A DNA stretch of 64,000 bases from Hahella sp. HN01. Lineage in GTDB: Bacteria > Pseudomonadota > Gammaproteobacteria > Pseudomonadales > Oleiphilaceae. The position numbers and the translations under genes are program-made. The stretch is from NCBI RefSeq assembly GCF_018986435.1, contig NZ_JAHMIN010000018.1:1-64000 (forward strand), in the 5' to 3' direction. The notes beneath the pieces are model-generated. The model was not told the origin of the DNA, searched no databases, and saw only the letters and a list, made by a program, of their open reading frames with translations. This document shows, one piece after another, positions 26,090 through 35,147 of the stretch (its first letter is position 1; every line of letters begins with the position of its first letter).

Positions 26090-27379
26090 TTAGCTCCCCT
26101 TAATGGTAATCTTGCCGCGGACGCCACTGGGCTCTTTGATTGCAGAGCCGATGTCCACCTGATAACCCGACTGCACCAGCGCCTGCTTGTAACGATCCAG
26201 CTGATCCAAGGAGGGGGCTTTCACTTCCACCGCGAGCTCGCCGCGCTGGTTGCTGAACTGGAGGTTGTTGAAGCCCATATTCTGCTTGCCGGGCTGCACG
26301 GAGAGTTGATAACCCGCCTCCCCCAATAGCAGCAAAAAGCCTCCGCCGCCCGTGTTGCTGGCGTTACGCAGTTTGCCTTCCATTTGTCGCTTGGGGCTGC
26401 TCACGTTTTTCTCATTGGGATACAGCGAACGGTATAGCTTGACCATTTGCTGGTCGTATTCATCCGCCTGCTTCTGGTACATGAACCCTTGCGTCAAGTC
26501 CAGGCCGACCTGAATGGCGAACCATCCCGCCGCGACCGCCGCAACTGGCCACCATTTGCCGATGCCGGATGAACCGCTGCTTTCTTTAATCGCATAGGGG
26601 CCCTGACATAGGTTGGCGGCATAGCTGGTGTTGAAAAAAGATTCGCACAGCAAGTCGAAGGACGGTACGGAGAAAGTCTCCATTTGTACGATCGCGCCGT
26701 CAACGTGCTCAATTTGCGCCAACAGAACGCCCAGACTTTCTTTCTGATCTTCCGGCGTCAGCACGCGAATATTCCACGCCGGCGCCTCGTCGTCCTCAGA
26801 AGAAGCACGGCTGCGCGCGCAAATTTCCAGGTAGGGCAACAGGTTTTCATGATGGGTGCGCATACACACCAGACCAGGCTGAAACAGCAACACTTCATCG
26901 CCGTCAAACAGCACCGTTAATGCGCCCTCTTCGCCCGGGCACATTTGCGCGTCCACATACATGCCATGTAGTGGAAACTCCAGCGCGCTCGCGGCTTCAA
27001 ACCAGCGGTCCATCCGTTCCCGACGAATGACCAGCACCGGATATTCTTCCTTGCCGATACGTTCGCCAGTCACCAAGTGCATGGACTCAACGTCTTCCGC
27101 GATGGCTTCTTCTATGGCGAAGGGCAACGCCTGCTGCACATAGCGCGCCTGTTTGGCGGCCACGTGGGCGACCGTAAAGGTAAAATGAGAGGCTGGCAGC
27201 ACATACTGCACCCAGACATCCTGCAGATCGTGCTGAGCCACCAACTGCATCAGCTCTTCGGCGTCGTCAGCCCTTCCGGAGCCAATCCGCTCGCCTGTAT
27301 AACTATACAACGCCCATTCCAGCGCTGTGGCGGCGGCTTGGGTGACCGGAATCGGTCTAACAAATAACTTGATGGTCAT
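26090..27379 (-). CDS. gspL: Type II secretion protein GspL
   Basis: A 429-residue bitopic protein that anchors the GspE ATPase to the inner-membrane platform. Residues 1-270 form the cytoplasmic actin-like domain, with VWVQYVLPASHFTFTVAHVAAKQARYVQQALPFAIEE as the typical start. One transmembrane segment follows (WWPVAAVAAGWFAIQVGL), then a periplasmic ferredoxin-like domain that ends with ITIKGS. The gene stops just before gspM (3 bp gap) and starts 67 bp after gspK. Confidence 0.88.
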   Translation of the reverse strand: MTIKLFVRPIPVTQAAATALEWALYSYTGERIGSGRADDAEELMQLVAQHDLQDVWVQYVLPASHFTFTVAHVAAKQARYVQQALPFAIEEAIAEDVESMHLVTGERIGKEEYPVLVIRRERMDRWFEAASALEFPLHGMYVDAQMCPGEEGALTVLFDGDEVLLFQPGLVCMRTHHENLLPYLEICARSRASSEDDEAPAWNIRVLTPEDQKESLGVLLAQIEHVDGAIVQMETFSVPSFDLLCESFFNTSYAANLCQGPYAIKESSGSSGIGKWWPVAAVAAGWFAIQVGLDLTQGFMYQKQADEYDQQMVKLYRSLYPNEKNVSSPKRQMEGKLRNASNTGGGGFLLLLGEAGYQLSVQPGKQNMGFNNLQFSNQRGELAVEVKAPSLDQLDRYKQALVQSGYQVDIGSAIKEPSGVRGKITIKGS

Positions 27380-27446
27380 AATTCACACATTTAATTATTT
27401 TCTTCCGAACAGTCCCGCGACGGAAAGCCAGAAACTGATCCTGTCC

Positions 27447-28484
27447 TTATTTGGGAACATACACTTCCTTGGTAATGTCTTCTTTCTTACCAAAATCCCG
27501 TCGCAAAACGCTGGTGTTACCTTCTTCAGCGTCACGATGAATTATAGATATTAACCGCGTTGTCCGTTCATTAAAAATAGCGCGCAACGTCGCTTGAAAA
27601 TACTCGCTATTCACTCTAAACAATTTCTTGGGTATTTCCTTCTTGCCCGCTAACTCGGCCAGAGAAAGAAACTGATTCACGTCAGCGAAATGCCCTTCCT
27701 CTTTGCGAATGTCGACAATCTTATCCGCAGTCTGTTTATCCAGCCCGGGAATATACGCCATCAACACTTCCGCCGGCGCGGTGTTCACATTGAGCATGCC
27801 GGAGCTGTTGGGCAGGATCGCCACAAACTTTTTAAGCTCTTTATAAGTCGCCGCGTCCATGCCGTCGATCAGCCAAAATTCCGATATATCATTGAAATAC
27901 GAGTTTGCGGCGCGATATGGCGGCTTTTTGAGCAGATAGGTTTCTTCTTCCGCGCCTTTGAGCTGATAGATCTGATCGTCCACGTCAATCCAGTCTACGA
28001 ACTTCTCCGCCGTCACATCCGGATTGATGTCTTTTAGTGAACTCAACAAACGCTCAAACTGCTGGACCGCTTCTTTATTGACTGCGCTGGCGCCGTTTTT
28101 ATTGGTGACCAGACTGTTAATATTGAAGCGCCCCATGAGATCGTCGATTTGCCCCTGAATACCGACATTGGTGTCAATGGGAATCTGAATCGCGTACTGC
28201 CCCCAGGGCTCATCGGTGTTATCGACCTCGTGGTCCACCATTTTGTTGGCTTTCTTATCCTGGGCGAAGTCCTCACGCAATATGGTCCTAGCGTAGGTTT
28301 CCGCCGCCAGGGCGTACATCTTCGCCTGATCTTGCTCCAGAATATTAGAGGTGCGTCGAATATCCAGGTAATGAATATTAAAGAGGCCGGCCACCAGCAC
28401 CATCACCAGCGCGACGATGAAGATAACGATAAGCGCCGCTATGCCGGACTGCTTGCGCAGCCCGCGATTTCCGCCACTAACCAC
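27447..28484 (-). CDS. gspK: Type II secretion minor pseudopilin GspK
   Basis: The minor pseudopilin that caps the pseudopilus with GspI and GspJ. The N-terminal helix is KQSGIAALIVIFIVALVMV, without the Glu5 seen in other pseudopilins, as usual for GspK. The large alpha-domain follows, with WIDVDDQIY and the NVNTAPAEVLMAYIPGLDKQTADKIVDIRKEEG helix-hairpin region. I choose the GTG at 28484, which gives 345 residues. It overlaps the gspJ stop codon (coupled), AGGTAG precedes it, and the longer upstream frame contains no pilin sequence. Length is normal for the family. Confidence 0.85.
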   Translation of the reverse strand: MVSGGNRGLRKQSGIAALIVIFIVALVMVLVAGLFNIHYLDIRRTSNILEQDQAKMYALAAETYARTILREDFAQDKKANKMVDHEVDNTDEPWGQYAIQIPIDTNVGIQGQIDDLMGRFNINSLVTNKNGASAVNKEAVQQFERLLSSLKDINPDVTAEKFVDWIDVDDQIYQLKGAEEETYLLKKPPYRAANSYFNDISEFWLIDGMDAATYKELKKFVAILPNSSGMLNVNTAPAEVLMAYIPGLDKQTADKIVDIRKEEGHFADVNQFLSLAELAGKKEIPKKLFRVNSEYFQATLRAIFNERTTRLISIIHRDAEEGNTSVLRRDFGKKEDITKEVYVPK

Positions 28485-29301
28485 GACCGCTACCTGAGTC
28501 GCCGCCACCATTGGGATCGGGTTTATCGCCACCGGAATTGTTACCGCCGCTACCACCACCTGAAGTGCCGCCATTACCACCGCCATTGGCGGAATCCTTA
28601 ATCTCAGCCCAACCCGCCACTTGATATATGCGACGGATGCTGCCGAACTTTTCATGGTCCAGGGTAATTTCCAGCGCCTTAGGCACTTTCAAATAGGCGG
28701 GCTCGTTCTGATTGGTCAACATGTCTTCCGTTGGCCATTCGTTATGCCACTGGTTATCTTTGTCCATAAATCTGAACTTCACGGATTTGACGTGCGTCAG
28801 CAGACGCTGCTTCAGCGGCTGAGAGTCCTGCGCCCGGTCCATGACCTCCCAGTACTCCCGATACAACGTATTCTCCTCCAGCTCATAGGAAACCCGCTGC
28901 AGATTACTGCGGCGACTGATTTCCTCTTCATCATCCGCGATCAGCTCCAGCAGATCGTTGGTGTCGCGCCAACCCGTACGGGAAAACTCAATCAGCTTCA
29001 GCGCATTCAGATTGGTGACGGAATAAAACTCATCTCCATATTCCCCGCGTACGCTACGGGCGACAATTTGACCGAGGTCCCCTTCCAGCACGCGCTGCGC
29101 CTTTTGAATTTCTTCCAGAGACTCGCTCTTGGTTTCCAGATTTTTTTTGTTGCGTATCCCCTGCCCCAAAAACTGAAACGCGGCCGTGCCAATAATCGCC
29201 GTGATGGTGACGGCGATCAGCACCTCCAGCAAGGTAAAGCCTCGCTCCCGGGAGCGGGATGTTACGGCGGCGGGTTTTGACGACATGACTGCGGGAGACA
29301 T
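28477..29301 (-). CDS. gspJ: Type II secretion minor pseudopilin GspJ with a Gly-rich tail
   Basis: A 274-residue minor pseudopilin. The prepilin-peptidase site is RGFTLLEVLIAVTITAIIG. The globular part (DLGQIVARSVRGEYGDEFYSV, LIEFSRTGWRDTND) matches GspJ. Odd: after the domain the protein has a tail of about 35 residues made almost only of Gly, Ser, Asn and Asp, which is uncommon in GspJ and may be a flexible or secreted-surface extension. The gene overlaps the gspI stop codon at its start and the gspK start at its end. Confidence 0.87.
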   Translation of the reverse strand: MSPAVMSSKPAAVTSRSRERGFTLLEVLIAVTITAIIGTAAFQFLGQGIRNKKNLETKSESLEEIQKAQRVLEGDLGQIVARSVRGEYGDEFYSVTNLNALKLIEFSRTGWRDTNDLLELIADDEEEISRRSNLQRVSYELEENTLYREYWEVMDRAQDSQPLKQRLLTHVKSVKFRFMDKDNQWHNEWPTEDMLTNQNEPAYLKVPKALEITLDHEKFGSIRRIYQVAGWAEIKDSANGGGNGGTSGGGSGGNNSGGDKPDPNGGGDSGSGRG

Positions 29302-29714
29302 CAGGAGTTATTACCTATAAACGAGGTGACCGAGATAACCTGCCTTTCCGACAAGTTCGCCGTATCGGCGATCAGGACCTGAATTTCCACTTTTCTCATC
29401 TGGGGGTTCGGCGTCGCGATGACTTTTTCGACAACACGCCAAGTACGGCTGGCGTACTCTATCGTTTTCTTCTTCTCGCCAACGGCGGGGAAGTTTTCCG
29501 CGATGGCGAGCTCGGTGTATTCATTGTCCGCAATCCAGGCGGCGAAGGTTTTTAGCTCCAACTGCTCCGTCTGCTTCACAATCTGCGTCATACCACGCAC
29601 CAAAGCGGCGACGCTGATGGAAAAAATGAGCAACGCCACCAGCACTTCCAGTAGCGTAAAGCCTTCTGCTCGGCTTCGCGGCGACCGCCGCAACGGTTTA
29701 AGCATCTTCATCAT
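29301..29714 (-). CDS. gspI: Type II secretion minor pseudopilin GspI
   Basis: A 137-residue minor pseudopilin with an EGFTLLEVLVALLIFSISV prepilin motif and a short globular domain (AWIADNEYTELAIAE). It acts at the tip of the pseudopilus with GspJ and GspK. The start overlaps the gspH 3' end by 17 bp. The two starting Met codons and Met4 are all possible. Confidence 0.85.
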   Translation of the reverse strand: MMKMLKPLRRSPRSRAEGFTLLEVLVALLIFSISVAALVRGMTQIVKQTEQLELKTFAAWIADNEYTELAIAENFPAVGEKKKTIEYASRTWRVVEKVIATPNPQMRKVEIQVLIADTANLSERQVISVTSFIGNNS

Positions 29715-30252
29715 CCGCCAGCCCTTTCAACTCAAATCCGTTCAACCCATCGGACTTGATGATGAACTTAATGTCTTCATTACTTTTCAGCTTCAGCTCG
29801 ATGTTGACCGGGGTATTTTCCCCACTGGACAAAAACAGAATTTGAGGGAGGAACTTCTTGTCTTTGTCGTCCTTCTTGTCTTTCTTGCCTTCGTCCTTGT
29901 TTTTCAGCTCAATTTCTTTGTTCTTTTTGTCAAAGTCCAAAACCACCCACTCAGGCAGTTCTCTTTCTTTCAGAAATTCCTGCGGCAATTCAATCCAGGC
30001 AAGCGCCGTATCGTCAAATCCCATGAACGCATAGCCGTGGTCGTCCAGGCGCAATCCAATGTCCACATTCTGAAAGATGGCTTCGTCGGATGTCATCTGC
30101 ATGATGGCCAGAAGTTTTCTGGCCTCATTTTCCAACTCTCGGCGCTCACGATTACCACTGACCACCAACGTGACCATGCCGACCATTACCGAGATAATGA
30201 CCAGCACGACCAGTATTTCAATCAGCGTAAAACCTTTGTGAGCGCGCTTCAT
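29698..30252 (-). CDS. gspH: Type II secretion minor pseudopilin GspH
   Basis: A 184-residue pseudopilin that joins tip and shaft. It has a clear prepilin signal (KRAHKGFTLIEILVVLVII). The C-terminal half includes a highly charged Lys/Asp stretch (KKNKEIELKNKDEGKKDKKD), which is an unusual low-complexity insertion for GspH. The ATG at 30252 is preferred to one 15 bp upstream because the prepilin leader starts there. The remaining domain is not distinctive. Confidence 0.83.
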   Translation of the reverse strand: MKRAHKGFTLIEILVVLVIISVMVGMVTLVVSGNRERRELENEARKLLAIMQMTSDEAIFQNVDIGLRLDDHGYAFMGFDDTALAWIELPQEFLKERELPEWVVLDFDKKNKEIELKNKDEGKKDKKDDKDKKFLPQILFLSSGENTPVNIELKLKSNEDIKFIIKSDGLNGFELKGLADDEDA

Positions 30253-30299
30253 AATGTCTCTATCCAATCGCCGCCCCTGACACAGAGACGGCGCATCGG

Positions 30300-30749
30300 T
30301 TATTTATCCCAGCTGGTGATGTCGGCGTCGTAACCTTCGCCGCCTTCTTTACCATCAGCGCCTAATGAATACAGGTCAAAAGCGCCATGGGTGCCGGGAG
30401 CAATGTAAACGAATTCTCTCTGCCAGCCGTCGACAGGCAGTTTGTCGATATAGCCTTCTGGGTTCCAGTTTTTCGCTTCTGGGAAACCGGACGGCTTGTT
30501 CACCAGCGCTTCGATGCCCTGCTCACTGCTGGGATAATTGTAGTTATCCAGCTTGTACATATTCAGAGCATTGCTGATGGTTTTGATGTTGGTTTGCGTG
30601 GTCGTCACTTTCGCCTGGTCAGCGCGCCCCAAAATCTTGGGCGCTACAGCAGCCACCAGCAATCCAAGGATAACCAATACAACCATGATTTCGATCAGGG
30701 TGAAGCCCTGTACGGATTTCCTGGTTTTGAATGACGCTTTAGGTTTCAT
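30300..30749 (-). CDS. gspG: Type II secretion major pseudopilin GspG
   Basis: A 149-residue major pseudopilin that builds the periplasmic pseudopilus. The prepilin site is VQGFTLIEIMVVLVILGLL. The mature part matches GspG almost throughout: KILGRADQAKVTTTQTNIKT, then YKLDNYNYPSSEQGIEALV and the C-terminal FDLYSLGADGKEGGEGYDADI loop that binds calcium. The ATG at 30749 is chosen because GAGGGA lies 6 bases before it. An upstream frame extension runs into gspF and is not coding. It follows gspF by 41 bp. Confidence 0.93.
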   Translation of the reverse strand: MKPKASFKTRKSVQGFTLIEIMVVLVILGLLVAAVAPKILGRADQAKVTTTQTNIKTISNALNMYKLDNYNYPSSEQGIEALVNKPSGFPEAKNWNPEGYIDKLPVDGWQREFVYIAPGTHGAFDLYSLGADGKEGGEGYDADITSWDK

Positions 30750-30790
30750 TTTTTCCCTCTGTAACATTACTTCTTTTATTGATGTGTATT

Positions 30791-32014
30791 TTAACCAACC
30801 AGGTCGCTCATGCTCAAAATCGGCAACATGATCGCCATAACGATGATCAGTACGACGCCGCCCATGACCAAAAGCATCAAGGGCTCGAACAGTCCAACCA
30901 TCGTTGCGATGCGGCTTTGCAGATCGTTTTCCTGGCTGCTGGCGGTCCTTTCCAGCATTTCCCCCAACTCGCCGCTGGCCTCGCCGCTGGCGATCATATG
31001 AATCATCATCGGCGGAAAATAACCGGTCTGCTCCAGGCACTTGTACAGACTGCCGCCTTCCCGCACTTTCTGCGCCGCTTCGGCGACCCGTAGTTTCAGC
31101 CATTGATTACTCAACACCTCGCCAGCGATGCGCATGGCGTCCACCAGCGGCACGCCGCTGCTGTTGAGTATGCTGAGAGTACTGGCGAAACGGGCGGTAT
31201 TAACTCCCCGCGACATCTTCGCGGTGAAGGGAAGGTGCAGCAATTGCCGATGCACCTGAAGTCGGAAGCCTTCTTTTTTCATCGCATAAGTGAAGGAAAA
31301 GAAGGCGATGATCAAAGCGGCCACAATAAACAGCGCATAGCTGGCGACGAAGTCGCTCAACGCCAGAATCACCTGGGTCAACGCAGGCAGCTCCTGCCCT
31401 TTGCTGACGAACACTTTGATGATGTCAGGTACGACATAGCCCAGCAAAAAGCCGACGATACCGAACGCCACGAAGGTAAGAATGACCGGGTAGATGGCGG
31501 CCAGCTGAATTTTTTGCCGACTCATCTGCCGTTGCTCAGTGTAGTCAGCCAGACGATTCAATACCAAGTCCAAATGACCTGCGTGCTCACCCGCCGCTAC
31601 CGTTGAACGGTAAAGCTCCGGAAACGCGCTGGGGAATTCGCTAAGGCTGTCCGCCAGCGAATACCCCTCCAGCACCTTCGCACGCACGGCCAGCATCATA
31701 CTTCTGACTTTGGCTTTTTCGCTTTGCGAAGCCACGGCGCTCAGCGTTTCCTCTACTGGAATGCCGGACTGAATCAGTGTGGCGATCTGACGGGTCAGCA
31801 GCGCCAAATCAGAGGCGCTAAGCCGACTGCCGCGAGGACGAAAGGCGCCTCCGCCATTTTTGTTGCTCTGCTTGTCAGACGCCTGGGTGACTTCCAGCGG
31901 CGTCCAGCCTTTATCTCGAATCTGCTGCCTGACCTGACGGGCGCTATCCGCTTCAAGAACGCCTTTTTGCGGACGCCCCTTTTGGTCCAGGGCTTTAAAA
32001 TCAAATGCTGCCAT
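30791..32014 (-). CDS. gspF: Type II secretion inner-membrane protein GspF
   Basis: A 407-residue polytopic protein of the secretion platform. Cytoplasmic helical repeats (ALLTRQIATLIQSGIPVEETLSAVA and its second copy, TARFASTLSILNSSGVPLVDAMR) are separated by transmembrane segments near residues 175, 225 and 380, typical of GspF and PilC. The C-terminal helix (LMLLVMGGVVLIIVMAIMLPILSM) is present. It lies between gspE and gspG, 84 bp downstream of gspE. Confidence 0.92.
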   Translation of the reverse strand: MAAFDFKALDQKGRPQKGVLEADSARQVRQQIRDKGWTPLEVTQASDKQSNKNGGGAFRPRGSRLSASDLALLTRQIATLIQSGIPVEETLSAVASQSEKAKVRSMMLAVRAKVLEGYSLADSLSEFPSAFPELYRSTVAAGEHAGHLDLVLNRLADYTEQRQMSRQKIQLAAIYPVILTFVAFGIVGFLLGYVVPDIIKVFVSKGQELPALTQVILALSDFVASYALFIVAALIIAFFSFTYAMKKEGFRLQVHRQLLHLPFTAKMSRGVNTARFASTLSILNSSGVPLVDAMRIAGEVLSNQWLKLRVAEAAQKVREGGSLYKCLEQTGYFPPMMIHMIASGEASGELGEMLERTASSQENDLQSRIATMVGLFEPLMLLVMGGVVLIIVMAIMLPILSMSDLVG

Positions 32015-32098
32015 ATGCGGTAATACTATGAAATTTAGACTGCCGTTCTGAAGTAAGCGCCCGCCGTCGAACCTTCTTCAATAATCGCCCTTTGCGCT

Positions 32099-33655
32099 TT
32101 ACTCCCGGTGAGTTACCCGCACCACCTCTTCCACAGAGGTCAGGCCCTTCAACACCTTGGCGATGCCGTCCGCATGAATGCTGGGGCCACGCTTGCGCGC
32201 GCAGGCTTCCAGCTCCATTTCGCCGGCTTGTTTATGCACCAGGTGACGCAATTCCTCATCGACCTCAATCACCTCATAGATCCCCAAACGTCCGCGATAG
32301 CCGAGGTGGTTACATTCAGCGCAGCCTTTCGCGTGGTAGATATGCTGAGGATTTTGCGGATCAATGCCGAGGAACTCGCAAACTTCGTCGTCCGGCGCGT
32401 AAGCCTCTTTGCAGTGCTCGCATAATACGCGCACCAGACGCTGAGCTATTACGCCGATCAAACTGGAAGATATCAAAAATGGCTCCACGCCCATATCCAT
32501 CAAACGGGTTACTGCCCCCACCGCACTGTTGGTGTGAAGGGTGGACAACACCAAGTGTCCGGTCAAACTCGCCTGTACTGCGATTTCGGCCGTTTCCAAG
32601 TCCCGGATCTCACCAATCATCACCACGTCCGGGTCCTGACGCAGAATGGCGCGCAGACCTCGTGCAAAGGTCATATCGACTTTGGTGTTGACCTGAGTCT
32701 GACCGATGCCGGGCAGGTTGTACTCGATAGGGTCTTCAACCGTCAGGATATTGCGGCTGCGGTCATTGATTTCAGACAGTCCCGCGTACAAGCTGGTGGT
32801 TTTACCGGAGCCCGTAGGACCCGTCACCAAAATAATGCCGTGGGGACGATGGATCAGTTTCTTGATCAGATTGAAGTCACGATCAGCCATACCAAGCTTT
32901 TCAAGCTTCAACCTGCCCGCCTGTTTATCCAACAAACGCAGTACGATACGTTCGCCGTTGGCGGAAGGCATGGTGGACACCCGGATATCTACTTCTTTAC
33001 CTGCAACGCGCAGGGAAATCCGGCCGTCCTGTGGAATTCTTTTTTCCGCGATGTCCAATCTGGACATAACCTTGATACGAGACACCAACAGCGGCGCCAA
33101 AGCCCGCTTCGGTTTGACCATTTCCCGTAATACGCCGTCCACGCGGAAGCGCACGACGAGGTCTTTTTCAAAGGTTTCTATGTGAATATCCGAAGCGTTG
33201 GTTTTTACCGCTTCTGTCAGGATGGCGTTGATCAGGCGAATGATAGGCGCGTCGTCCTCCTGCTCCAGCAGGTCTTCCGTTTCTGGAACGGAATCCGCCA
33301 GACTGGCCAGGTCCATGTCGTCACCCAGCCCCTCCACCATTTGCATCGCTTCGGTGGAGTCATTCTGATAAGCCTTCGCCAGACCATCCTCGAAGACGCC
33401 GTCTTCTATCACTTCAAAGCGGCATTTACCTTCGACATATCGATTTACTTCCGCAAATATTTGCGGCTTCAGCGATTCTTTGTAATAAACAATTTGACCA
33501 TGATTCTCATCCGGCTGACCGACGAACACGCCGTGACGCTTGGCGAATGAAAACGGCAGGCGGTAATAGGACCGCGGCTGATCCTCCTGATCTTCGGAAT
33601 CGTCCGTCAATACTGGAATCGCGTCTTCAGTTGCTTCGAGTTGGCGCTCGTCCAT
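32099..33655 (-). CDS. gspE: Type II secretion ATPase GspE
   Basis: A 518-residue cytoplasmic ATPase that powers pseudopilus assembly. The N-terminal part contacts GspL. The ATPase core has Walker A GPTGSGKTT, Asp box VEDPIEYNLPGIGQTQVN, Walker B DPDVVMIGEIRD, and His box LVLSTLHTNSAVGA. The zinc-binding tetracysteine is visible as CEHC and CAEC. First gene of the minus-strand cluster, with the divergent gspC about 300 bp away. Confidence 0.94.
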   Translation of the reverse strand: MDERQLEATEDAIPVLTDDSEDQEDQPRSYYRLPFSFAKRHGVFVGQPDENHGQIVYYKESLKPQIFAEVNRYVEGKCRFEVIEDGVFEDGLAKAYQNDSTEAMQMVEGLGDDMDLASLADSVPETEDLLEQEDDAPIIRLINAILTEAVKTNASDIHIETFEKDLVVRFRVDGVLREMVKPKRALAPLLVSRIKVMSRLDIAEKRIPQDGRISLRVAGKEVDIRVSTMPSANGERIVLRLLDKQAGRLKLEKLGMADRDFNLIKKLIHRPHGIILVTGPTGSGKTTSLYAGLSEINDRSRNILTVEDPIEYNLPGIGQTQVNTKVDMTFARGLRAILRQDPDVVMIGEIRDLETAEIAVQASLTGHLVLSTLHTNSAVGAVTRLMDMGVEPFLISSSLIGVIAQRLVRVLCEHCKEAYAPDDEVCEFLGIDPQNPQHIYHAKGCAECNHLGYRGRLGIYEVIEVDEELRHLVHKQAGEMELEACARKRGPSIHADGIAKVLKGLTSVEEVVRVTHRE

Positions 33656-33962
33656 ATCTAACCTTTAGTCTATTGTAAACATTGTCATTCCGGCTTACGC
33701 TCAGGCCATACATGGAAGCCGGGAAGGTTTGAGAATCTACTTTATCTTTTCAAGAGATTCCAGACTACCTGGTCTCATTTCATTTATAGTTAATTATATG
33801 TAATAAAGGCCATTAAATACCCGTTTTTAGTATATTTTTGAGAATTCCGGACTTTTCTTTTAGAGCTGCTACAGCAAAAATACCGGGCACAGAATTACTT
33901 AACCGGGACAATGGTCGCACATAATAAAAAGCGAGCCATTAGAACACCGAGACAGATTCATC
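33656..33962. other. Divergent promoter region of the gsp genes
   Basis: 307 AT-rich bp between gspE (leftward) and gspC (rightward). It must hold both promoters. I see no strong palindrome, and no -10/-35 pair that I would trust. Confidence 0.4.
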
Positions 33963-34838
33963 GTGAACAAAGACAAACTACTCAATTCCGCCCCCTCCAT
34001 TACGGCGTCGCTACTGTTGATCGCCGCTACCGCAACGGTTGGTTGGCGCGGTTATCAGTTCTGGCTCGACTACAACACCAAGAAGGAAATTGTAGTCAAG
34101 GCAGCGCCAGCAACCCAGGTCAAACAGGAACGCACCGTACAACAGTTGGCGCCCCTCAATCTGTTCGGCAAAAATGAACCTATCGCCCAGAAGAAAGAAA
34201 CGGAAGATCTCCCCTCCACCAATCTGCGCCTGACTTTGCGGGGCGTGGCCGCCACCAACCTTGAAAAAGGCGAGTCCGGCGGCGCATTGATTGAGGGACC
34301 GGATCGCAATACCGATTTCTTCCGTGTGGGCGAAAACATGCCCGGCAACGCAACGCTACACTCTGTCTACGCCAACCGCGTGGTCATTGATCGCCGGGGC
34401 AGCCTTGAAAATCTGTTCTTCCCGGAAGAGTCCAGTTCCGGCGCCAGTATAGAAAGCTACGCCAGCGTCTCTCGCGACGACGCCCCCGACTATACTGAGC
34501 CCGCCTACGAGGAACCCGTCTACGAAGAGACCCAGTATCAAGAGCCGGAATATCCGGAGCCTCAGTACGAAGAACCCAAGTATGAGCAGCCTGACAGCGG
34601 CGGCGAGCCGGTTCCCGTCGTAGATGCGCCTCATGACGACGGCTCTCAGCAGGCGATTTCAGAACCCGCCTATCAGGAAGAACCGACTTATGCTATCGAT
34701 CAGCCGCCGGAAGAGCTTTCCGAGCCCTCCAACGATAACAGTTCAGAGCTGAGCGAAATGGACGAACAACGTCGTCAGGAAATTCGTGATCGACTGCAAA
34801 AATTGCGCGAACAAATCCGTCAAAAGAACAACGGTTAG
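33963..34838 (+). CDS. gspC: GspC-like inner-membrane protein without PDZ, with repeats
   Basis: A 291-residue protein resembling GspC, which links the inner platform to the secretin. A GTG start gives a short cytoplasmic tail, one membrane helix (SITASLLLIAATATVGWRGYQFW) and the homology region (residues 60-155: NLFGK, LRLTLRGVAATNLEKGESGGALIEG, and FRVGENMPGNATLHSVYANRVVI). Instead of the usual PDZ or coiled-coil domain it ends in an acidic tail of about 130 residues. That tail contains tandem Glu-Pro-x-Tyr-Glu repeats (residues 178-210) and a final basic helix (RQEIRDRLQKLREQIRQK). It diverges from gspE-M. The secretin gene gspD does not follow. Confidence 0.8.
   Translation: MNKDKLLNSAPSITASLLLIAATATVGWRGYQFWLDYNTKKEIVVKAAPATQVKQERTVQQLAPLNLFGKNEPIAQKKETEDLPSTNLRLTLRGVAATNLEKGESGGALIEGPDRNTDFFRVGENMPGNATLHSVYANRVVIDRRGSLENLFFPEESSSGASIESYASVSRDDAPDYTEPAYEEPVYEETQYQEPEYPEPQYEEPKYEQPDSGGEPVPVVDAPHDDGSQQAISEPAYQEEPTYAIDQPPEELSEPSNDNSSELSEMDEQRRQEIRDRLQKLREQIRQKNNG
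34500..34605 (+). repeat. Degenerate Glu-Pro-x-Tyr tandem repeat inside gspC
   Basis: Imperfect repeats of 15-18 bp encode EPAYEEPVYEETQYQEPEY and then PEPQYEEPKYEQP. Spacing of the Tyr residues is about 5. They make a flexible, acidic, Tyr-rich segment in the periplasm. Confidence 0.65.
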
Positions 34839-35147
34839 TCGCGCCCGATTTTAAGCGCCGAAACGTCAATATCGTTCCGGCGCCCCATCTCCCCTCCCTA
34901 AATTAACGATTTCTAATCCTTGTCTTTTCAAACCCTGGCCATTCCAGCGCAATTCACTTTATTTCCCTTGTATTTAAGCCACTTAGGGCTAGTCTTAAGA
35001 TTCACCTTTCCTTACACAGTTTTACAAAACTCATCCAGTCATATTTCCGATTAATTCCTATACTTAAACTCATAAACATAACTACGACTCCGGTCCAACA
35101 GCCGGCATTAACCACACCAACGATATCGACGACGGGACGCCCCACCT
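34839..35147. other. Intergenic region between gspC and lapG
   Basis: 309 bp, AT-rich in its right half. A hairpin at 34855-34883 follows gspC; the rest should contain the lapG promoter. No gene is seen. Confidence 0.4.
34855..34883 (+). terminator. Hairpin after gspC
   Basis: GCGCCG-A-AACG pairs with CGTT-C-CGGCGC with one internal mismatch. It lies 17 bp after the gspC stop. No T-run follows. Confidence 0.4.
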
